From the NCBI GenBank assembly GCA_949752735.1, contig OX457041.1:28155400-28219399 (forward strand): a stretch of DNA of 64,000 bases. Reading direction: 5' to 3'. Position 1 is the first letter of the stretch; the number at the start of each line of letters is the position of its first letter. Made by a program: the position numbers and the translations under genes. Source of the stretch: Lumbricus terrestris. Taxonomy: Eukaryota > Annelida > Clitellata > Crassiclitellata > Lumbricidae. Below, piece after piece: positions 1 through 12,400 of the stretch. The notes beneath the pieces are model-generated. The model saw nothing but the letters and a program-made list of their open reading frames with translations, was not told the origin of the DNA and did no database searches.

Positions 1-68
1 ATTATTATTATTGTATGCGACTACGCCTATCTGAAACGCAGCAAACGCTGATAGAGTAAGGTGACTAT

Positions 69-145
69 ACGTCCCGGTTTTCCGGGAAATGTCTCGGTTT
101 TCCGGGACATATCCCGGTTCTTTGTGATGAGTCCCGGTGTCCCGA
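69..145. repeat. Four degenerate ~20-bp TCCCGG repeats
   Basis: Four consecutive units of about 20 bp begin TCCCGG or TCTCGG. The first two contain the short inverted repeat CCCGG-TTTT-CCGGG. No gene is linked to it. It may be an old MITE end or a small minisatellite. Confidence 0.5.
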
Positions 146-429
146 AGACTTAAGGAAAAGGTCAAAATTCTTCCGGTTTTTGACAAGAAAGGAAATGAAA
201 TTGTAAACTTGGATTTTGAAACGTCAATTCTTTGTAGGCCTAATGACAGAATATAACCTAGGCCTACAGAGAAGTTGTTGTGAAAGTGAAGTTGTCAGTT
301 TATATGGAATAGGCTATTAAGGAGGTTGTACTGTAGTGTAACATAAATCCTGACCCGTTTAGCGCTAATTTTGTTGTTCGGGTGCAAACTTTTGTGTCGC
401 TTTCAAAATCGACTCATTAAACCATACAG

Positions 430-655
430 TGCGGCGCGGCGGTGTAGCGGTACGTCCCTGATTTGGAGCCGATTAGCCGAAAGGTTGCGTGTTCGAATCC
501 GCCTCAAGCCGCCGCTTAGGGACTCTTAGCAAGTCCTTCAGTCGCAATTATTGCTCATGCACTTTGGCGTGAGTGAAACTTCGATTCTGTTTTCCCGCGC
601 TTTTAGTCGGGTGCGCCTCTGAGTAGAATCTTGGAGGGGCGCTATAACAAGTGCT
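430..655 (+). mobile_element. tRNA-headed SINE, near full length
   Basis: The head has an A-box-like stretch (GGTGTAGCGGTACG) and a clear B box (TGTTCGAATCC at about 490-500), so it derives from a tRNA with an internal Pol III promoter. The body follows: AGTCCTTCA, then GCGCCTCTGAGTAGA, then a GGGGCGCTATAACAAGTG-type 3' end. The 3' end runs straight into the (ACAT)n tract. The same family recurs at 2038, 7024, 30329, 47136, 53228 and 61434, which allowed its limits to be recognised. Confidence 0.85.
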
Positions 656-905
656 CATGCATACATGCGTACATACATACATACATACACACATACAAAC
701 ATACATGCACACATACATACATACATGCACACATACATACATACATACATACATACATACATACATACATACATACATACATACATGCATACATACATAC
801 ATACACACACATACATACATACATACATACATACATACATACATACATACATACATACATACATACATACATACACACATACATACATACATGCACACAT
901 ACGTA
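656..905. repeat. (ACAT)n microsatellite
   Basis: About 250 bp of nearly pure ACAT/CATA repeat directly follows the SINE 3' end and probably grew from its tail. Long His/Tyr/Thr or Cys/Val/Met reading frames here are artefacts of the repeat. Confidence 0.95.
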
Positions 906-2037
906 CACAAATCTTGCACCTGCTCTTGTGGACTGCTTCAGTCCATTGGCAGACATTAAGACGAAAGTAGCTAGTAGGTTGAACATTCACTTTATTTATT
1001 TTCTCCCTGTTGGTTGCACCATTTGGATTTCGACCTTCTGATTTTCACCCCTTTTAAAGTAAACCAAAGCTGAATGGGCCCTCATATATATTGCTAAAAT
1101 CTTGTGGTTAAGGAATTACAATTTCAATTTTCCCCCAAAGTGCCACGGTTTTGATGTCGAGACAATGGTCACCCTATATGTAATAGAGCTTTTCAGCAAC
1201 TTGTGCGTTTGCAAGTGGAGTAATAAAGAAAATACTTACTTACTTACTTTAATGCCAAAAGATCCTTTAGCCGCAAATACCAGGCGTCTGAATGCTACTC
1301 CTACTTCTTATGGGTGAGGGGAGCTTGGAAAAATCATTCTTCGATAGATATAGGCAAGGCCGGACGCAGCAAAGTAAAGCAAACTCTAGGGTCAGTGTAC
1401 TTGAATTGGTCGACGTTGAATACCATTGTCTGTTGCACAACCTGCTGTCCGTCCTTCATTGGTCGATGGGTGAGTTTCAGCGCCAGGGCGGAGAAGGTCG
1501 ACTGAAGTATCCTGCAGTCGCTGGGTGGCTGAGTGGCAGGAGGTCGCCGTGTCCACTGCAGCAGGCCACGTACTGTACCTCGGCCGAGCGACCCGTAAAC
1601 ATCAGCATCACGTTTCTAAGGAGTTTCCTGCGACGAGTAAACAGCTCTTTTCACTTTGACCTGCTATACGAATTGTCAAAATTGATGCACGGTCTGATGG
1701 ATGTTTACACTCTTTTGTTAAACCATACATTAGCTTAGGCCACAAATAATTAAAAAATAATATAATAGACATGACCTGCATTCATCTTGTTTTGCATCTA
1801 AAGGCGAATTCCGTATACGGTTCGATGGTTTTCAATAATGAAGTTATGTCGGCTCGATTCTTCTCCTTAATTGTTCAAGATTGACATGACCTATATGTAC
1901 CTGGAATTTATCAGGTGACAGCTGTAAGAGCATCAGGCTGTAAGTAGCCTGCACGTCTAAGTTTGTTCATGAGGTCCTCAAGGCGGGTTTTTCCAATCCA
2001 CTTCCAAGACCCACCATGCATCAGTTATAACGGAATA
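906..2037. other. Intergenic, retroelement scraps
   Basis: No supported gene. At about 1206-1250 (+) lies a TTTGCAAGTGGAGTAATAAA-like end followed by (ACTT)n. The same type of end occurs at 50615-50668, so it is probably the 3' terminus of a non-LTR retroelement. A 148-codon ORF at 1292-1738 resembles no family I know. Confidence 0.5.
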
Positions 2038-2212
2038 ACGCCCCTTCAAGATTTCTACTCAGTAGCGCTCCCGACTACAGCGCGGACACTGAATCGGAGT
2101 TCACGCCGAAGCGCTGAGCAATTGCGAGCGAAGGACTTACCAAGGTCCCTACGTCCCTACGACGCCTTGAGGTGGATTCGATCCTGCAACCCTCTGCACC
2201 ACCGCGCCTCGT
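2038..2212 (-). mobile_element. tRNA-headed SINE, minus strand
   Basis: Reverse-strand member of the family at 430-655. The tail-side CTACTCAG-AGCGCTCCCGACTACAGCGC block, the CCGAAGCGCTGAGCAATTGCGAG block and the B-box remnant GGATTCGATCC appear in order. It is slightly truncated at the tRNA head and lies about 770 bp upstream of the EFHC2 ATG. Confidence 0.8.
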
Positions 2213-2982
2213 GTGGCTGCCTCGTGGTTATGTCATTGTTCCCTCTTGTACATTATTTATATATATCTGCAGATGATTAGCCAGAAGAAAAGGACAGACA
2301 ATAGCGAGGTGATCTTTGACAAAGGAATGAACAAGGGCAGTTGCAGCGCCAGGAAAAAGAGAGAAAGAGAAAGAGAGAAGTTGGTAGAGACAAGAGCTGA
2401 GGAGATTGAGGTGCAAAATAAGTTTCTTGTCCAATCGGATGCCAAGGTATCGGACCTAGGTGGAAAAGTAAGAGCATAGTCGTGAAATTCAGTAGAGAGA
2501 TCAATTAGGCTAGGCCTAAGCTTGTAGACAGCAGCTGGTGCCGGGATCCCAGCCACATGAATTTGGTCTTAGCAGGGTTTAGACTGAGACAATTTGATGT
2601 CAACCATGCCTTCAGGGCAATCAGTGTCTGATCCATACTACTCCGTAGCCTTAACTAGAATTTTTTACTTAGTTAACAGGAGTTAACGGTAACCTACTGA
2701 TGTAGGCTACAGTAGGCACTATAATTATTATGTCATTTAGGCATGTGCATTAACAACAGTCAATAGGCCTACACGTAAGTGGAAAACGGTTTAATACGAA
2801 ATGACGACGATGACGGCATTACTGATAACTCTGCTCTCCCACATGCTATTATTAGAAAATGTGCAACGTAAACGTGACGTCATTTGTACTAAGAAACTAT
2901 CCCTGTAATAATTATTCTTTGTACGTTGTCGTTTATTTTTTCTTCGAATTAGCAGACGATTTCAGCTTTGATAGCCTACTTG

Positions 2983-5900
2983 ATGGCGCTGCCATACATT
3001 CCGGGAAATGTCTTCAACAAAAACGTACGTAAAGTTGTAGGCCTTTTGCCTAAACATGAACAGCTCGGGGAATTGGCAAACGCTCGACAGGCCTAAATGT
3101 GATTAAGACTCGCTCCAACATAGGCCTATGACTATAGGCGCCGCGACATTGGAATTTCAAATCCACCAGCGCAACCCAAGTGATCTTAGGCCTAGGTCTT
3201 TCAAGTGCATGATGACATTATACCCTTTGATACGAACTACTGACTCAACTAACTTAACTAAGCATAGAATGCGGCAGCAGCGTAGGCCTATAACCCTAAA
3301 CATAGGCCTACAAAAATAAATTGCATTGATCCTATGGTAGCTCGACCCGGACCAACACAGACTACTCTCACGCACAACCCTTCTGACTCAACGCAGCGCT
3401 CGTGAATAAGCTGGTGCCCCACGCTTGGCTTTCGAGTGGCGCTTTAGAAATTTCGAGTTTACGATTACGATTTGACAAGCTGCTAGAAAAGTTTACTATA
3501 TGGAATGAAGAACCTTCGATGCAGGATGCAATTGCTGCATGGTGTAGGCCTATCAATATCGTTGAACTGAAATAGAAGAAGTATTCAGAATGGAACAAAC
3601 TTTATTTGAAAAGAGATGATTAAAGATCTCCGGTCTTAATGCAAAATTTGTAGACGAAGGCCTAGGCCTATACTAAAGCGACTTATTCCCTCAAATGTGT
3701 CCAATGTGCGAAAAAAAATATATAGCTTATATAGCACACAATTTCCTCTGTCCTAATAACATTATGAAGTATATCCTATAGGGGAGACTGTTACAACCAG
3801 CCCCGGTCTCCCCTAATCGTAATTGCAAAACCATGATTTCTTCAGCGCCAACAAAAGCTGATCACGAGGACCAGCTGCTCACTGACAGGCGCCCAATCAT
3901 AAACGAAATAGGTGACGCAGGTAAAATCAGATATATCTGCATTTTGGTGTATGCACAGGCCTACATGGTAATAAACATATATAATTCACAGAATTGATAA
4001 AGGCAGTCATATTATTAAAACGCATTATGCTAAACTCAAAATCGTAGGCCTATTATAATTATCATCCGAATGGTACGACCAGGTTAATCTCCCTGCAGTC
4101 AGTCTACTAATAATAATATGCACTCTTAGCCTAAGAAGAACTCATTCTGTGTGTGCAGTTGGGAAAGACCAAGTTTCACAAGTCTCACCACTTTGATATC
4201 TGCAATGAGGTCCACCAGCTGGTGGGCTTCGAGAAGCCTGGCATCGGCGGTGAGCGCCTTCCCTTCCAGCTGGCCAAGCCTCCTCACAGCGCCATTCCGC
4301 GCGGTACAGGCGCCGACCTCCCGTCCTGGGTGGCTTTCGACAAGCAGGTGCTCAGCTTCGACGGCTACTTCCAGGAAGCGGTGTTTGAATCGCGCGAAGA
4401 GCAGTACCGCATCCGCAAGTGCAAGGTCTACTTCTACCTCGAGGACGACTCGATCCAGATCGTCGAGCCGAGGATGAAGAACTCTGGAATTCCACAGGGT
4501 AAGCGAAAAGTAATTTGATGTAATCTAGGCAACCAGGCTCTCCTCATTGGAACCTCTTCAAGCTGCTTCAAGAAGAATGTCACCAAGGAGAAAATTTCCC
4601 TTAGGCATATACACTATTATAGGGTGAGTGCATACAAACCGAAACACTTTTGCTTATTTCGATATTTCTCGCCTTATTCTAACCAGTGCGGTATAGTTTG
4701 TATACCATTCGATGCGGATTTCTTTTTTGCGTATAATACACGTAATTCCAGTCAAAACAGATGCATATGGACAGAGAAATCTTTTAAAAACACTTTAAAG
4801 CCTAATTTGCATAAATGCAGGTTGAGCGAAACACCAGTGAATATAGAGCGAAACACCAGTGAATAGAGACCGAAACGCGTTTCGCTCTCCCTGCACGGCA
4901 GAAAGCCCGTTATGTTGACCGAAACAGTGTGTGCAGATTGACCGAAACACATCTTATTAACTTACGTTGACCAGCTAATAGGCCTACCGTCAATGGTTTA
5001 AGAAAAGGCAAGAGTTCAACATGTTAGATAGGCTTAGATAAGATTAAGCTTTTTTATTGGTGCAAATGCAAACAACACACAGGGTGAAGATAAACACACA
5101 AAATGATAGAATCACATGTGTCACCGATGCTAAAACATTAACAATTTTAGTTTACTTAGGTTGTTAATTAGAAATAACTATTCCCAGGTCTTCAAACATA
5201 ATCAAATAGGCCTATGCATTGTTAGCTTACATAAATTTATAAACTTGGTTATCAACCAGAAGACTCCATCGCATTATACTTATCAATGGTATTTCAAGAG
5301 CCATTTATCTGAAATAATTATTGTAATTTGATTGATTTTAAAGATTTTTCATACAGATAAACAGCTGATCAGTAGGTTGTGTTGCATAACGAAAGCCAGT
5401 TTTGATATGGATAAATTTTGTTTGCAGGATTATTAGGCTAACCATTGAAGTCTAAATATGAAACTAAGTAATGTAGCCTAATTGTAGCTTAGCCTGCTTC
5501 TCTGAAAGTTCATTAAAGAGTGTTTTTTTTATAGTAGAATGTTGTTCTCCAATAGGACTCCTGTCCTACACAACTAACTTCTGCACATGACTCGTGATAT
5601 CGTTTATGGCAACTATAGCACCTGAAACCCAACATTAGCTAATTTTTATATTTTCTGTTTGCCTATATATATTTAAAGTTGCCATGATCATACTTCCAAA
5701 GCTCTTTTTTGTCGGCCTTTCTCGATTAATTTCAGCCCACTGGCTCTTGATTTCCTCTTCTTATCAGTGGTATGCTTAACTCTCTCCTCTGTCAGCTTGA
5801 TCTTTATTTCTCCATGCATCCTTCCACAAATGGTCAACTCTCTTTCTCTTGCTGCCAATTATTGATGATTTGCTTTCTCTTGTTTCTCCTCACACACCTT

Positions 5901-8900
5901 AACAGAGCTGAGATGAACATTTCTAGTTCGATGATGCGAAGGAAGCTTTGCATGCAGCAGTGTTAGCCTCTCTGTATCTCTCCTTAGCAGGAATTGGACA
6001 CAAAAAACTTGTCTGGTTTGGACTGGGTTCAGGTTCAGCGGAAGACAGACTCTATATGGATAATGATTTACTCCACCAATGGCCGTTTCATAGTCTGTAA
6101 CGGTTAATGTTTCATCAGATTCGACGACTCGGCCACTGTTTCCGAACTTTACAAATCACTCAAACCTTTTTTGCTATAGCCGCGGCTATAGGCTAGGATT
6201 GCTTCTGAGTAGTTTTCTGGAACGGGTTCTATATAAGTTCCCAAATGAATGAACGAATGATCAATGCAGACTATTGTCAAAGCATTTCACATTGAAGTAC
6301 TGCCAGTTTAAGCAGCAATGCACATAAAGCGAAACGCGTTTCGCTCTGCATGCAGGTGTTTCGCTCAACCTGCAACGACCCGTTTCACTTTACCAGCATA
6401 GTGCATGGAGAGCGAAACACACGGCTGTTTAATTTATTCTAAATTCTCTGTTGTTGCTAATACTAAACTACTTTTAATAATGAATAGCAATTGAACTACA
6501 CTATTTACTGGCAGCGAAAATATGTGCAAAGTCAATCATATCATGACTTTAGCCCCAAAAGTTCAGCGTGTTGTCCCGTCAAGTCTGTAATTATGTACCA
6601 AGCAATTTTACAGATAAACACGCGACCGTCATTCGAAAACAGCTGCTCTACAGCGTAGGCTGGTTCCCTGCGTTATAAATGAATATGTATAAGGTAGTCC
6701 GTTTTCATAGCTTTTAGAGCAACTTAACGTAATCGTTATTGGACAACTATAACTTGAACACCCCTCACCTAAAGCTGGACTGTTTCGGTCTGCCTGCTGT
6801 TTCGGTTTATATGCACTCACCCTACAGTAGGCCTAGCATGATCAATGAACAATTGGAATGAACAATTTAGGAGGTTATATATTATTGTGAAAGCGGTCGG
6901 GCAATCAAATATTGCTGGCAAAGGTCAAGAATGTGCATGTAGATACCTTGCACACATCCCATTACACCACATTGCATTGAAAAATCTGTGAAATGCTCAT
7001 ATTTCGTGTAGGAACGATAACCCGGCGCTCTCTACTCAGAGGCGCTCCCGACTGCAGAGCGGATACTGCATCGGAGTTTCACGCCGAAGCGCTGAGCAAT
7101 TGCGAGTGAAGGACTTGCCCAAGGTCCCTACGCGGTGACTTGAGGTGGATTCGAATTTCGAACCTTGAACCTTCCGGCTTCAAGGCAACGACGCCACCAC
7201 TATGCCACCGCGCCCCACATGGTATACCCTGCATACATCCCATTACATCACATTGCATTGGAGAATCTGTGAAATGCTCATATGATTTCGTGTAGGAACG
7301 ATAACACGGCGTCACCGCGTTCCAAAGCCATGTCCGAACGAAGACATCTTCTATACTCTCGACGATTTCAACATCGGAAACGAAATAACCGTCTACTCTC
7401 GAACCTTCAAGCTTGTCAATGTCGATGATTTCACGCGAAACTTCATGACGAAACTTGGCATCCGTCTGAACCAACCGATTCAGATTCCAGATGATCCATA
7501 CATGGAAAACCGGAAGGCGGTATGTTCACATCGTTACCTTGAAGTTTGATATCCTATTCCCTGTTTCCCTTCGGTCAACCCCGTTAGGCCACGGTAACGC
7601 CTAGGCATAATTATAAATAATCTACTTATTTAGGCCTATAATCTAGTTAAATACTTAAATAACTTTCTTGTGTTACAAGTAAAGTTGATCAATTGATGAA
7701 GTTCAGACGTTTAGCTGGTGTTCTGAATATTTAGGCTATTACCTGGCTATATAGTTTTGTAATACACTTAATTAGCACGCGAACGGGCAATTCAGAATAG
7801 GCCTAAAGCCGCCTAAGTTTTACTTTTTAGATAAGTCTGTACTGATCAATTTTTAACCAAATGAATTTAAAAGAGTCTCAGCCATCTGCACAGGAAAGCC
7901 AAAAGCAAACCTTAGCTTAGATTAATCATGGTAATACAAGTACGTTCGCTGTCTGTTGTTGCAGTTGGATGAGGGTAATCACCCTCTGAAACCGGCCGTG
8001 AAGCACGACACATTGAAGCAGTTCCTGGACCACGACCGCCACGTCCTGCGCTTCTACTGCTACTGGGACGACCGTGAGAACCTGTACGGCGACGCACGCG
8101 AAATGGTGGCGCACTACTTTCTGGCCGACGATACGATGGAAATCAAGGAGGTGAACTTCCGCAACTCAGGTCGCGATGCAGTTCCGATGTTCATCCGAAG
8201 GACGAGGCTACCGAAGGTCGTCGAACCACTTCCGGGCCTTGGTGTGGTCACTCCACACACGCTGCTCAACGTGTTCGGGTCTGACGGATGGAACTGCTAC
8301 TTCATCAACGACCCACTCAATGTAAGCTTAGTCTAATGCACGTCTAAAGTCTTAGCTACAATTACAGTATTGCATTGTAGGCCTATTTAAGTATTTGTAA
8401 AGAGACTCTGGTTCAGAAGTGCTACCAGTATGCAAGGTCCTGCGAGAAGAAGCAAGTTTTGAGAAGTAAGAAGGAAGAAGAGAGACTGCCAGACAGAATT
8501 GTAGAGCGAAAAGCACTTTCACAGGGAAGGACTGATTAGGCCTGAGGCAAATGATGAGAACTACCAGGCCTATGAGACATTATAGCTCCAGAGCGGGGGG
8601 AGAGTTCGTCTATTGGAGGAACGGGTGGTGGTCTGGTGGAGACTGAAAATCAAAGTATAATGTCAACCAGATATTTTGTGGCAAGGCCACGCTGAGTCTA
8701 TAGGCTAGCATCATATACACCTAAGTCAACTGCGTGATTGGTGGATGATGTTGGTGTGGACAGGTAGGAGCTATACACCAGGAGTTCTACCGTGACACAG
8801 ATCTGGCGATTGGAGCCGTCATCAACGTCTGGGGTCGAAAGTTCGTCATCTACGACTGTGACGAATTCACCAAAGAATACTATCGAATCAAGTACAGCAT

Positions 8901-9423
8901 CAGTGAGTATATAGATATCTTTTGGACTGATGTCACAAAAGTTATAGATTAGAATGAGGATATTTACTGCCAGATTTCAATAAGCTTATTAGGCCTATAA
9001 ACATTAGGCGCATTCGTAAATTTCTCCCAGTAGGCCTACCTGAATATAGACTAGGCGTATGCCGTTTTTCGCTACCACTGCATAAGGCAACTAATCAAAA
9101 AACCTGTTCAGCGTTCCCACTGCTCATCCAAATCACTTTAACCACTGCCTATATATAGGCCTAGGCCTACGTGGGTATACTAGCAGGGTTATGGCGCCAG
9201 TGCTCGCACTTTGGCCGTGCCAGTCCCATGCCTGGAGAAAGGAGGAGGGCGACACCACTAATATAGCATGACAGTTTCATCAGCAACAAGCGATAACACA
9301 AGTCGTACTGATTCGCTTAAAGAGCCTCAATATTATTGGTTGTGGCACAGATCTAGCTACTGTGCAGCGAGTAGACCTAGTGATCTGCAGGTTCTATATT
9401 CCCGCACGTTCCTTTTGCATCCT

Positions 9424-9455
<32 letters not shown>

Positions 9456-12400
9456 GAATTTATATAGCGCCCCAACAAGGCATCTACTCAGAGGCGCTCC
9501 CGGCCGATATCAAGCGAGAAAGTCTTCAACAGTTTGTGAAATTGAGAACAGCTTGGGAGGTGTCGCAGTCAAGGTCTTGACCATTCCAGGTTGTTGAACC
9601 AACCAGAGAACGAACGCTCTGCATTGTTGAAAAGCGAGTGAAAGGAAACATGGACAGCATGGTAGCTTGCTTGACCCAGCACTATAATTAGCCTACTGTA
9701 GGTTACCGTAACTATAGTCGGTCATTTCAAAATGCGTACAATTCCGTTCCAGACGACTTCAGTCCTCTGGACACGCTGAAGGAAACGAAGCGTGACTATC
9801 CGCGCCAGATTCCACCCTACAACGGATTCGGATCAGAGGAGGACTCGCTGGCCAACTGCGTCACCGTGACCATCCCTAAGCCACCGCAACGAGACTTCGT
9901 CAAGTTCATGGGCTACGATCGACGAGGTCTGGACAGCAACGTTCTGCGGTTCATGGCCAAGATGCACACGACCGAACTGACGGATGTCGACAGGAGATTC
10001 ATCATCTCTTACTATCTGACCGACGACACAATACATGTCTACGAACCACCCATCCGTAACTCAGGTTCAACAAACTGTAACATTTATCTTCATTTCGGCT
10101 ATCTAACATGAACTGGGAACAGTTGCTGTGCATTTTAATTGTCTGTCTTTCAGGCACGTATTACCCAAACTGTGGCCAAACACACAAAGTCCGTGCCTAT
10201 GGATATGGGGCGACACAGCTTAATTCTTACAGGGCCTAACAACATTTCTATGCAACATTTAATGACCAATTGTTGGAGCCAGATTTTTAATTATTATCGA
10301 CACATTGACAAGGATCACACACACACACTTAACATCCAACATAAAACTACCGGGTACTGTAAGTAAATTTGTGTTCGTAAAATCAAGATGGTCAAAGAAC
10401 CAATCAACAAAGAAATGCAGCCAAGTAGCTTTTAGAACAATTGAAAATTGAAGTATGACGTCATTTTGACAAACTTAATTGTCTCTCGTGGCAGGAATCC
10501 AGGGCGGCAAGTTTCTTGAGCGAACTCGCATAAAGAAGCCGAACCAGTCGCGGTGGGGCGTCGAATTCTCTCAGTACTACACTGGGTGCGACTTATATAT
10601 CGGCGCAATTGTCGAGTTCAACAAGCACAAGTTCATCCTCATTGATGCCGACGACTATGCATACACCTATATGGAGAAACACCAGGATGAGGTAGTATTC
10701 TTAATCTACAAACTTCTAAAACATCGTTTGAAAGCCATATGCAGGGCACCAGTTTATTCACAAGCACTGTATCGAGTCACTGAGGTTGTCCAAAGAGTAG
10801 TCTAATGGAGGTCTGGTAACTCTGGTTGCCTGAGGATCAGAGGGGCAGAGTACCTGTTAAGGTGGGTGTCATTTAGGTCGAGAGTTGCAAGCAAGACCTC
10901 AGTTTTCAGTGGAAAGCCCTAGAGATGCGAGTTTTCCAGCGGTGCACTGTTTTGAAACACTCCAAAAGACCTTACAGGATAAGTGGATAACAAAGGTGGA
11001 ACCGGATTCAGCTGATAGTCATAGTCACGGTTCCTATAGCGCTGGACAACTGGTTTGGTCTGACTAATCGCTTATGCAGCACAAGACCTAGGCCTATTGC
11101 TATCACCCCAGCGTTTAATGGAGCATCCATAAAGTAAGTCTGCAATGAGGGGAGGGAAGGGGTTATCCAAATGCGATCATGACATGTGTGGACTGAAAGC
11201 ATCACTGTCCACGGATGCTAACATACAAGTATATTCATTTTTATATTGTATCATATTATTAACTTGTTCAAGCATTTACTTTGCAAAAAGAAGCAATTGC
11301 TCCTACTCGAGTTCAAGTCTGAATATGTTTGGCCACATAAGACTCTGATGACTTGCTCCAGTTTTTACTGTTTTGCCCCTTTCATATAAATATCTATGGA
11401 CACCCCTTGCTGTGTTGCCTGTTTTGCTCAGTTTCCACAGTCGAACATCGAGCGTATCTTACGGAAATTCGCAAGTCTATCGGAAAACCGGAAGTCAATG
11501 TTGGACTCGGCCGCGAACCAGACCAGTATGCCTTTCAACCAGTTCTGCTGTCTCATACGCAACATCAGTGACTGCGTCCTTGATCACGACATTGTTACAC
11601 TGGCACGGTATTACCAGGACCGCACACAGGACAAAGTCAACCTGCAGGAACTCCTGGCCATGATCCACGAACAGCTTAAGAAGGTCAGCTACGAGAACTT
11701 CCGAGATATCGTCGATCTTTGTCTCCATCACGACGGAAAGAGGTCAGCAAATCGAGTTCTCATGGTAGCTTTAGGTGAATATGGTAACAGACCTGTTTAC
11801 TACAGCATGTTGCTTTCTACTCCAAAATTAAAAACTATTCCAAGAGAAACATGAATAAACATCATGTATGAAGTATAAGAGCAATTGTCTTTATCTCAGA
11901 ATTTAACTGACATCAAGGCAATGTGAGCTAAACGTTTTCAAGGCTCACTTGAGGGCAATACCCGATTGGCACTAATATTCAACAGACAGTTTGAATTAAC
12001 TCTGAGCAGATATGTTGGAGACGGATATGAAAGAAGAACAGGGTTCTAAAGCAATGGTCTCTCATGCATTCTCTTGATAACTTTGATTTGGAAATGTTTT
12101 GGATGACTTTTGTCTATATAATATATAACAGGGGTTCTCAACCTTTATTTTTATTGTACCCCCAAGTAAAAAAATCGAATGATGGCGTACCCCCAGCAAA
12201 GTCAGGTCAGAAACAATTGCCATTCAGAAGTCCCCTTGCAGTGACAACTAAAGGTCAATTTAATCATTGGTGACATCGTTTATTAAGAGACGTATTCGTA
12301 TACAGGGAGCAAAATTTAGTTTGAATCATATAATCTTATCAACAAATTTAATATTAGGGAAATTTTTTCCATAACCTCTATAAGAAGGAGCCAACCTGTA

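Noticed and set aside
430..500. Possible functional tRNA gene
   Set aside because: A and B boxes are present, but the sequence does not fold into a full cloverleaf and continues into the SINE body; the same holds for the other heads.
548..1041. Several 100-136-codon ORFs rich in His/Tyr/Thr or Cys/Val/Met
   Set aside because: They are translations of the (ACAT)n microsatellite in all frames.
1292..1738. 148-codon ORF upstream of EFHC2
   Set aside because: No recognisable motif, mixed frames give equally plausible readings, and it neighbours retroelement scraps; not enough support for a gene.
2213..2479. ORF with a KKREREREK stretch just upstream of EFHC2
   Set aside because: Low-complexity GA-rich sequence without start context, splice sites or homology; overlaps nothing conserved.
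10139..10366. 75-codon ORF in EFHC2 intron 6
   Set aside because: Falls in the intron between exons whose phases join exactly; no similarity to the family.
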